A stretch of 64,000 bases of DNA from the NCBI GenBank assembly GCA_024234075.1, contig JACKOV010000002.1, forward strand, positions 186,001 to 250,000, read 5' to 3'. The translations under genes were made by a program, and so were the position numbers. A model generated the notes under the pieces. The model did not search any database, had not been told where the DNA came from, and was given only the letters and a program-made list of their open reading frames with translations. Shown here in pieces: positions 57,627 through 64,000 of this stretch (its first letter is position 1; each line of letters starts with the position of its first letter). The stretch is from Nevskiaceae bacterium. GTDB lineage: Bacteria; Pseudomonadota; Gammaproteobacteria; Steroidobacterales; Steroidobacteraceae.

Positions 57627-58957
57627 CGGCCGCTATCCTGAGGCCGTCGGCCCGATCGCGCAACGCCGGCCATGCGTTCCAGAGGCCCCGGATCGCTGAG
57701 CTTCTCGATGAACTCGAGCCGTGCGGGGGGTTCGAGCGCCGACCAGTCGAGCTTGTCTGCGAGAGTCGTGTACAGGTCGCGATCGCGCAGCGTGAAGCCT
57801 GCGCTGCGCGCACGGGGGCGGCCTTGTTGCAGGTGGTCGGTGCGGCCGTTGCGCAGCAGGTCGATCACGGCGTCGATGACCCGATCGTCGCGGGGCAGCA
57901 GCCCGTGCGTGATCGGTGCGACGTACAGCGCAGTGCCGTCGAGCCGGGCCGAGTCCAGCGGCACGGTGCCGTCGCCGTCACGACGGTAGCGATAGCTGAA
58001 CTCGCGCGGGCGCAGGCTGGCACCGACCACGGTCGGTGTACCGATGCCGGCGATGCAGACGAAGCGCGCATCGCCGTCGACCAGCCGGGCTGCAAGGCCG
58101 CGCGCCGCGGCGAGCCGCGCCGGATCGGGGCGCGGTGCCTGCGTCGGCCAGCTGGCCGGGTCGTGATAGTCGCGGGGGATGGCGAGTGCGCCGCGCGGCA
58201 GCAGATCGTAGAGGCTGTCGAAGCTCGTGAACACGTCGCGACTCAGCGTCAGTGCATCGTGCCGGCGGTCGAGCATCGCGATGCGGCGCACCGCCGCGTA
58301 GCTGCCGCGCATGGCCTGCACCGCGGCGTATGAGCCCAGGTTCGGCGTGCCGAGCAACACGATGCGTTCGATCGGCGGCAGCCTCGTTCGACGCAGCGCC
58401 GCCCGCGCGACCAGGCCGCCGAGGCTGTGGGCGACGATCGTCGCGGGGCGTGCATCGGCCCGCAGCCGCGAGGCGAAGGCAGCACCGTTGGCGGCGACAC
58501 TGCGCCGCCAGTCGTAGCCGAAGTATTCGGGTTCGAAGCCTGCCGCGACCAGCCGCAGCCACAGCTTGAGGTAGCTCTGGTCGATCACGCCCATCGCATA
58601 CAGGCGATCCCGCGGTTGCTGTCGCAGCAGCGTTGCACGGCCCGCGACCAGATCGTCGGGATCGAACCAGAGCACGTCGGGCACCTGGCCGCGCCGTCGC
58701 CCGAGCCGCGTGCCGAGAATCCCGGGCAGCACCCAGGCCCGCGGCCGGTTCGATGGCGGCCGGCGCCGGCGCGAGGCTTGGGCCGCCCGCGCCAGCCGGC
58801 GCAGTTCGGCGCAGGTGGCCGGGCCGAACAGGCTGTGCAGCAGAGGTCGTTGCTGGTCGGCGGCGAACCAGGCCTCGAGTTGCGCTGGCTCGAGCAGGGC
58901 CGCGCGGTCATAGGGCGTGACCGCGGCAGCTGTAGCGGGCGGTGGCTTGCCGGGCAT
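57623..58957 (-). CDS. LCAT-like alpha/beta hydrolase
   Basis: 444 residues. RAWVLPGILGTRLGRR carries the oxyanion-loop start of lecithin:cholesterol-acyltransferase-like enzymes; the nucleophile is Ser178 in VAHSLGGLVARAAL; Asp in YRRDGDGTVPLDSA and His in APITHGLLPRD complete a triad. No signal peptide, so cytosolic as predicted. Lipase or acyltransferase on an unknown lipid. It begins 3 bp downstream of the oxyR stop on the same strand. Confidence 0.82.
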   Translation of the reverse strand: MPGKPPPATAAAVTPYDRAALLEPAQLEAWFAADQQRPLLHSLFGPATCAELRRLARAAQASRRRRPPSNRPRAWVLPGILGTRLGRRRGQVPDVLWFDPDDLVAGRATLLRQQPRDRLYAMGVIDQSYLKLWLRLVAAGFEPEYFGYDWRRSVAANGAAFASRLRADARPATIVAHSLGGLVARAALRRTRLPPIERIVLLGTPNLGSYAAVQAMRGSYAAVRRIAMLDRRHDALTLSRDVFTSFDSLYDLLPRGALAIPRDYHDPASWPTQAPRPDPARLAAARGLAARLVDGDARFVCIAGIGTPTVVGASLRPREFSYRYRRDGDGTVPLDSARLDGTALYVAPITHGLLPRDDRVIDAVIDLLRNGRTDHLQQGRPRARSAGFTLRDRDLYTTLADKLDWSALEPPARLEFIEKLSDPGPLERMAGVARSGRRPQDSGR

Positions 58958-58960
58958 CGC

Positions 58961-59878
58961 TCAGCTGCGACCGCGCGGTTGCTGCAGGGCGTATTCGGCG
59001 ATCACGTTCGCGACGGCCTCGATCGCCCGCTGCCGGGGATGGGTGCGCCGCCAGACCGCGCCGACCTGTCGCGTCGGCGCCGGTTTGACGAAGGGGCGCA
59101 CCACCAGGCCGCGTGCGGTCGCATAGGGTCCGAGCGTCGAGAGCTCCGGCAGCAAGGTCACGCCGGCGCCGGAGGCCACCATCTGCCGCAACGTTTCCAG
59201 GCTGGTGGCGCGAAAATCCTGCTTCTCGTGCACGTCGATGCGGCTGCAGACGTCGAGCGCCTGGTCCCGCAGGCAGTGCCCGTCCTCGAGCAACAGCAGG
59301 GTCACGCCCTTGAGGTCATCGGTCTTCACCTGGCTTTTCTGCGCCAGAGGGTGATGGGTCGGCACGGTGAGCACGAAAGGCTCTTCGTACAGCGCACGCG
59401 ACTCCAGGCCCTCGAGTTCGATCGGCAGCGCCAGGATGCCGACGTCGATGTCGCCGGCCCGCAGCCGCTCGAGCATCGGGCCGGTCTGGTATTCGTACAG
59501 CATCAGTTCCAGGCGCGGCAGGGCCTTGCGGATCCGCGGTGCGACGCTCGGCAGCAGGTAGGGCCCGATGGTCGGCAGCAGCGCGAGCCGCAGCCGCCCG
59601 GCCAGTGGGTCGCGATGTGAGCGGGCGATCTCCACGACTTCGTCGCTCGATTCCACGATCCGCCGTGCCCGCGCGACGATCGCCTCGCCCGCGGGCGTCA
59701 GCATGGCGTGCTTGGGCTGGCGCTCGACCAGCGTCACGCCGAGGTAGTCCTCGAGCTTCTTCAACTGGGCCGACAGGGTCGGCTGGCTGACGAAGCAGCG
59801 CTCGGCGGCTTTGCCGAAATGGCGGGTGTCGGCCAGCGCGACCAGGTAGCGCAGATCCTTGAGCTTGATGTCGGCCAT
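58961..59878 (-). CDS. oxyR: Hydrogen peroxide sensor OxyR
   Basis: 305 residues. LysR HTH (LKDLRYLVALADTRHFGKAAERCFVSQPTLSAQLKKLEDYLGV) and the regulatory domain with the redox pair Cys202 and Cys211 in GHCLRDQALDVC, equivalent to E. coli C199 and C208. Peroxide forms the disulfide that activates it. No katG, ahpC or dps lies in the window. The upstream AT-rich gap contains CTATC / GATAG-like half sites compatible with autoregulation, not resolved further. Confidence 0.95.
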   Translation of the reverse strand: MADIKLKDLRYLVALADTRHFGKAAERCFVSQPTLSAQLKKLEDYLGVTLVERQPKHAMLTPAGEAIVARARRIVESSDEVVEIARSHRDPLAGRLRLALLPTIGPYLLPSVAPRIRKALPRLELMLYEYQTGPMLERLRAGDIDVGILALPIELEGLESRALYEEPFVLTVPTHHPLAQKSQVKTDDLKGVTLLLLEDGHCLRDQALDVCSRIDVHEKQDFRATSLETLRQMVASGAGVTLLPELSTLGPYATARGLVVRPFVKPAPTRQVGAVWRRTHPRQRAIEAVANVIAEYALQQPRGRS

Positions 59879-60083
59879 TACTCGATCCGGGCGATATATA
59901 TTGTCTATCGAAATAATCGCATTAATTGGTTATCTCCGCCAGCGCGAGCCCGGTTCGCGCAACAGCCTGCTAGGATCGATCCATGAGCCAGGTCTGCCAT
60001 CCGGTGGGTTCGCCGCCGCCTGTTTGCCGCGGCGCCCGCCCGGGCGTCGTCGGTGATCCGCGCTGACACCGGCGCCGCACAGG

Positions 60084-60533
60084 ATGCGACCCCAGGCCAA
60101 ACCCGCTGCCCTTCTGTCCGCGGGCGTGGCCGTTGCGAGATGCGACGCCAGGGCGGGCTGGCTGTTCCTGCTGCTGCGGGTCTATCGCAGCTGGGATTTT
60201 CCGAAGGGCATGGTCGAGCCGGCCGAGGATCCGTTCGCCGCGGCGGTGCGCGAGGTGCGCGAAGAAAGCACCATTGCCGATCTCGAGTTTCCTTTCGGCC
60301 AGGATTTCGTCGAAACCGGTCCGTACGGCCGGAACAAGGTCGCGCGCTACTATCTCGGTGTCACCCGTACGGCCCAGGTCACGCTGCCGGTGGTGCCGGA
60401 ACTCGGCAAGCCCGAGCACCATGAATGGCGCTGGGTCGATTTCGAACAAGCTGCCGGCATGGTCTCGCCGCGGGTGCTGCCGGTGGTCGAGTGGGCGCAG
60501 CAGCGGCTGGACACGGAGCGTTGCAGCGGCTGA
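60084..60533 (+). CDS. NUDIX hydrolase
   Basis: 149 residues. Nudix box: G in PKGMVEPAEDPFAAAVREVREES, i.e. Gx5Ex7REVxEE with Ser-Thr replacing the final Gly. The start region (SAGVAVARCDARAGWLFLLLRVYRSWDFPKG) matches the Ap4A-hydrolase/diadenosine branch. It hydrolyses a nucleoside diphosphate linked to another moiety; substrate open. It is 34 bp before the ATP-grasp gene but may be separate from that operon. Confidence 0.9.
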   Translation: MRPQAKPAALLSAGVAVARCDARAGWLFLLLRVYRSWDFPKGMVEPAEDPFAAAVREVREESTIADLEFPFGQDFVETGPYGRNKVARYYLGVTRTAQVTLPVVPELGKPEHHEWRWVDFEQAAGMVSPRVLPVVEWAQQRLDTERCSG

Positions 60534-60567
60534 CGACGGGAGCGACAACCAAGGGGGCTTCGCAGGG

Positions 60568-61983
60568 ATGACGGCACGGGTCTTCAACGAAATGCATGCC
60601 GACGATGCAGGCGTCCGTAGTCACTACCTGCCGTATGCGCGCTGGCTTGAATCGACCTCCGCGGCGCGCATCGCCGAGAAGCGCACCGAGGCCGATGCGC
60701 TGTTCCATCGCGCCGGCATCACCTTCGCGGTGGCCGGTGCCGAGGGCGGCACCGAGCGGCTGATCCCGTTCGACATCGTGCCGCGGATCATTCCGGTCGA
60801 CGAATGGGCGATGCTGCAGCGCGGTTTGCGGCAGCGTGTCAGCGCGCTCAATGCCTTCATCCACGATGTCTATCACGGGCAGGACATCCTGCGCGCCGGC
60901 AAGATTCCCGCCGACCAGGTGTTCTGCAACGGCCAGTACCGCCCGGAAATGCAGGGCGTCGATGTGCCGATGGATGTCTACGCCCATATCGCCGGTATCG
61001 ACCTGGTGCGCGCCGGAGCCGGCGAATACTACGTGCTCGAGGACAACCTGCGCGTGCCGTCGGGCGTCTCCTACATGCTCGAGAACCGCAAGGCGATGAT
61101 GCGGCTTTTTCCGGAACTGTTCGCACGCTATCCGGTTGCGCCGGTGGAGCACTATCCCGACCTGCTGCTGGAAACGCTGCGCAGCGTGGCGCCGGCCGGC
61201 GTGCGCGACCCGACCGTGGTGCTGCTGACCGCCGGTGCCTACAACAGCGCTTACTTCGAACATGCATTTCTCGCGCAGCAGATGGGCATCGAGCTGGTCG
61301 AAGGCCAGGATCTCTATGTCGAAGACGAAAGCATCTACATGCGCACCACCCAGGGCCCGAGCCGGGTCGACGTGATCTACCGGCGCATCGACGACGATTT
61401 TCTCGATCCGCTGGCTTTCCGTCCCGACTCGCTGCTGGGCGTGCCGGGGCTGCTGGCAGCCGCTCGCGCCGGCCGGGTCGCGATCGCCAATGCCGTCGGC
61501 ACCGGGGTCGCCGACGACAAGTCGACCTATCCGTACGTGCCGGACATGATCCGCTTCTATCTCGGCGAGGAGCCGATACTTTCCAACGTGCCGACCTGGA
61601 TTCTGCGTCGACCGGAGGATTGCGCCTACGTGCTCGCGCACCTCGACGAGCTGGTGGTCAAGGAGGTGCATGGCGCGGGCGGCTACGGGATGCTGATCGG
61701 CCCACGTGCCAGCCGCGAGGAAATCGAACAGTTCCGCGCCCGCATCGTCGCCGACCCGTCGCGCTATATCGCGCAACCCACGCTGGCGCTGTCGGCTTGC
61801 CCGACATTCGTCGAGAGTGGCCTTGCGCCGCGGCACATCGATCTGCGCCCGTTCGTGCTGTCGGGGCGCGACATCGTGATGGTGCCGGGCGGGCTGACCC
61901 GGGTCGCGCTGCGCGAGGGCTCGCTGGTCGTGAACTCCTCGCAGGGCGGCGGCACGAAAGACACCTGGGTGCTGGAGCGTTGA
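60568..61983 (+). CDS. Circularly permuted ATP-grasp protein
   Basis: 471 residues, ATG at 60568 with AGGG just upstream. MTARVFNEMHADDAGVRSHY, IPFDIVPRIIP, YYVLEDNLRVPSGVSYMLENRKAMMR, VVKEVHGAGGYGMLIGP and LRPFVLSGRDIVMVPGGLTRVA identify the type 2 circularly permuted ATP-grasp (DUF404/DUF407) family. These form amide bonds with ATP and recur in operons with alpha-E proteins, transglutaminases and Anbu proteases, predicted to make and remove a peptide tag. First gene of that operon. Confidence 0.92.
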   Translation: MTARVFNEMHADDAGVRSHYLPYARWLESTSAARIAEKRTEADALFHRAGITFAVAGAEGGTERLIPFDIVPRIIPVDEWAMLQRGLRQRVSALNAFIHDVYHGQDILRAGKIPADQVFCNGQYRPEMQGVDVPMDVYAHIAGIDLVRAGAGEYYVLEDNLRVPSGVSYMLENRKAMMRLFPELFARYPVAPVEHYPDLLLETLRSVAPAGVRDPTVVLLTAGAYNSAYFEHAFLAQQMGIELVEGQDLYVEDESIYMRTTQGPSRVDVIYRRIDDDFLDPLAFRPDSLLGVPGLLAAARAGRVAIANAVGTGVADDKSTYPYVPDMIRFYLGEEPILSNVPTWILRRPEDCAYVLAHLDELVVKEVHGAGGYGMLIGPRASREEIEQFRARIVADPSRYIAQPTLALSACPTFVESGLAPRHIDLRPFVLSGRDIVMVPGGLTRVALREGSLVVNSSQGGGTKDTWVLER

Positions 61984-61985
61984 GC

Positions 61986-62936
61986 ATGCTGAGCCGCACG
62001 GCCGATCATCTCTACTGGATGGCGCGCTATACCGAGCGTGCCGAGAACCTGGCACGCATGATGGACGTCAACTACCGCATGTCCTTGCTGCGCCAGGACG
62101 AGGAGGGCGTCCGTCAGCGCTGGTCGACCATGCTGACCATCGTCGGGCAGTACGACTCCTATGCCGCGGCGCGTGGCGCGGTGAGCCAGAGCGCGGCGAT
62201 CGAGTGGATCGCCTGGTCGCGCGACAATCCGGGCAGCATCCATGAATGCCTGCGCCGCGCGCGCGAGAACGCTCATGCCGTGCGCGGCACCTTGACCACC
62301 GAGACCTGGGAGACGCTGAACGCCACCTGGCTCGAGGTACAGCGCTTCGGGCCGACTCATCGACCCGACCAGGATCTGAGCAGCTTCTTCGAGTGGGTGA
62401 AGTTCCGCTCGCATCTCGCGCGTGGCGTGATCCAGGGCACGATGCTGCGCAACGAGGCGCTGAAGTTCACCTGGCTCGGAACCTATCTCGAGCGTGCCGA
62501 CAATACCGCGCGCATCCTGGACGCCAAGTTCGAGCCGATGGGGAGTGCCGCGACCGACTGGGATGCGGCCGGCGACTACTACGAGTGGAGCGCGCTGCTG
62601 CGCTCGGTGTCCGCCTTCCAGATCTACCGCCGGGTCTACAGCGACCGGATCACGCCGCGCCGGGTCGCGGAGCTGCTGATCCTGCGCGACGCTATGCCGC
62701 GTTCGCTGTTGCGTTGTCTGACCCAGGTGCGCGATACGCTCGAGGTCGTCGCCAACGAGCAGTCCGGCGAGACCGAGAGGCGGGCCGGCGAAATCCACGC
62801 GAGCCTGCTCTACGGTCGCATCGACGACGTGCTGGAGGTCGGAATCCATGCCTGGTTGCTGCAGTTCCTCGACCGGATCGCCGATCTCGGGCAGCGAATC
62901 GCGCAGGACTTCCTCGTGCCGGCGACCACGCACTGA
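61986..62936 (+). CDS. Alpha-E domain protein
   Basis: 316 residues, all helical. MLSRTADHLYWMARYTERAENLARMMDVNYRMSLL is the alpha-E signature (the conserved Glu residues of YTERAEN), and YLERADNTARILDAKF repeats it near residue 165. Function unproven; genomically tied to the ATP-grasp protein, two bases upstream. Confidence 0.92.
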   Translation: MLSRTADHLYWMARYTERAENLARMMDVNYRMSLLRQDEEGVRQRWSTMLTIVGQYDSYAAARGAVSQSAAIEWIAWSRDNPGSIHECLRRARENAHAVRGTLTTETWETLNATWLEVQRFGPTHRPDQDLSSFFEWVKFRSHLARGVIQGTMLRNEALKFTWLGTYLERADNTARILDAKFEPMGSAATDWDAAGDYYEWSALLRSVSAFQIYRRVYSDRITPRRVAELLILRDAMPRSLLRCLTQVRDTLEVVANEQSGETERRAGEIHASLLYGRIDDVLEVGIHAWLLQFLDRIADLGQRIAQDFLVPATTH

Positions 62937-62957
62937 GGGCCGCAGGGGAGGGCAAAC

Positions 62958-63815
62958 ATGCAGCTGCATATCCGCCACGAGACCACTTATCGCTACGACC
63001 TGCCGGTGGAGCGCAGCATCCAGACCCTGCGATTGACCCCGCGCACCGAGTCCTGCCAGCGGGTGCTGTCCTGGACGATCTCGGCACCGGGGCGTCAGGC
63101 TCAGCAGGTCGATGCGCACGGCAACGTGATGCATCTGCTGACCATGGACGGGCCGCACGACGAGATTCGCATCGTTGTCGGCGGCACGGTCGAGACCGGC
63201 GATCCGGCGAATGGCCTGCTGGGCGACGACGGTCGGCTCTCGCCGCTGGCCTACGTGACCGAGACGACCTTGACCCACGCCGACGCGGCACTGCGCCGCT
63301 TCGCCGCCGACCACGGCCATCTCCGCCCGACTCGCGACCAGGTGCTGGCGCTGGCCGGAGCGGTGCGCGATGCGATGGAGTATGTGCCCGGTGCGACCGG
63401 CGTTGCCGACACCGCGGCGCACTCGTTCTCGCTGGGCCGCGGTGTCTGCCAGGATCATGCGCACGTGCTCCTGGCCTGCTGTCGCGTCTTGCGCGTGCCG
63501 GCGCGCTACGTCAGCGGCTACGTGCTGACCGACGATCGGGGTCACGTGGCGAGTCATGCCTGGGTCGATGTCTGGCTGGAAGCCGAGAACGGTTGGCTCG
63601 GCGTCGATGCGACCAATCGTACGCTCGCCGGCCAGCAGCATTGCCGCCTGGCTATCGGCCGGGACTATCTCGATGCCTGTCCGGTGCGCGGTGTGCGACG
63701 CGGCGGCGGTGCCGAAGCACTCAGCGCGAAAGTGCTGGTCTCGTCCACGCCCGATCGTGTGCCGGCCGAGCAACCGAAATCGCGGCAGATGCAGCGACAT
63801 CAGGCGCAGCAGTAG
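62958..63815 (+). CDS. Transglutaminase-like cysteine protease family protein
   Basis: 285 residues. An N-terminal beta domain (MQLHIRHETTYRYDLPVERSIQTLRLTPR) and a transglutaminase core with the triad Cys164 (RGVCQDHAH), His200 (ASHAWVDVW) and Asp217 (GVDATN). Acts as a peptidase or amide transferase in the predicted peptide-tagging system; 21 bp after the alpha-E gene. Confidence 0.92.
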   Translation: MQLHIRHETTYRYDLPVERSIQTLRLTPRTESCQRVLSWTISAPGRQAQQVDAHGNVMHLLTMDGPHDEIRIVVGGTVETGDPANGLLGDDGRLSPLAYVTETTLTHADAALRRFAADHGHLRPTRDQVLALAGAVRDAMEYVPGATGVADTAAHSFSLGRGVCQDHAHVLLACCRVLRVPARYVSGYVLTDDRGHVASHAWVDVWLEAENGWLGVDATNRTLAGQQHCRLAIGRDYLDACPVRGVRRGGGAEALSAKVLVSSTPDRVPAEQPKSRQMQRHQAQQ

Positions 63816-63824
63816 AATGAGGGG

Positions 63825-64000
63825 ATGACCTACTGCATTGCGGCCCTGCTCGATACGGGCCTCGTCTTCCTGTCCGACTCACGTACCAATGCCGGTATCG
63901 ACCGGATCAGCACCTTCCGCAAGATGCACGTGTTCGAGAAGCCCGGCGAGCGGGCGCTGGTACTGATGACTTCCGGTAACCTGGCCATCTCGCAATCGAC
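63825..64000 (+). CDS. Anbu (proteasome-type) protease, N-terminal fragment
   Basis: The frame runs off the right edge. MTYCIAALLDTGLVFLSDSRTNAGIDRISTFRKMHVFE is the Anbu start; the Thr after Met is the presumed N-terminal nucleophile, as in HslV. Bacterial proteasome-like particle, encoded at the end of the ATP-grasp/alpha-E/transglutaminase operon, 9 bp after the previous stop. GAGGGG touches the ATG. Confidence 0.9.
   Translation, partial: MTYCIAALLDTGLVFLSDSRTNAGIDRISTFRKMHVFEKPGERALVLMTSGNLAISQS

Overview
The window comes from a GC-rich gammaproteobacterial chromosome. The evidence is gene order: yicC / PP2C / rph / rdgB / hemW, then pilMNOPQ next to aroK-aroB, a tesA / ybbA-ybbP divergent pair, a long HrpA, and an OxyR with the two redox cysteines. 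No rRNA or tRNA was seen, and the species cannot be named. The class (a Xanthomonadales/Nevskiales/Steroidobacter-like lineage) is an inference.

Layout. 1-540: the N-terminal part of a P4-type tyrosine integrase running off the left edge, with helically phased repeats, directly against the 3' end of yicC; this is the edge of an integrated element. 541-9230: housekeeping genes (yicC, PP2C phosphatase, rph, rdgB, hemW, rpmE, an M48 protease, gltA, an uncharacterised protein). A 361-bp AT-rich gap before rpmE carries two perfect inverted DnaA boxes. 9230-22585: mrcA, divergent from pilMNOPQ, then a large Ig-like lipoprotein, aroK, aroB and dgt. The mrcA/pilM gap holds a clear class-I cyclic-di-GMP riboswitch and, further down, a perfect CRP/Vfr-type operator placed for class II activation. 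Pilus assembly therefore seems to listen to both c-di-GMP and cAMP.

22586-26398 is a visibly AT-richer accessory block. It has three divergent DUF6502-type (winged-helix-like) proteins and a small secreted protein whose C-terminal half is 19 copies of the octad GVTGTNxx, encoded by almost identical 48-bp DNA repeats. The first DUF6502 gene is translationally coupled to the repeat protein. This is the best candidate for an undescribed system here.

26388-48178: fadD, tesA, an ABC transporter of the YbbA/YbbP type with a downstream membrane-anchored metallophosphoesterase, an anti-sigma-like membrane protein, a DUF4139 protein, a membrane diguanylate cyclase, a 1843-residue trifunctional propionyl-CoA synthase (ligase-hydratase-reductase fusion), a ccdAB toxin-antitoxin pair with its operator, and hrpA. 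48277-64000: a signal-peptide-bearing 2-hydroxyacid dehydrogenase, two aldo/keto reductases, DUF1993, a LysR regulator, a DmdC-like acyl-CoA dehydrogenase, a DUF1538-DUF1538-P-II operon, DUF2934, a Dabb-domain protein coupled to an LCAT-like hydrolase, oxyR, a NUDIX hydrolase, and the ATP-grasp / alpha-E / transglutaminase / Anbu protease operon, cut at the right edge.
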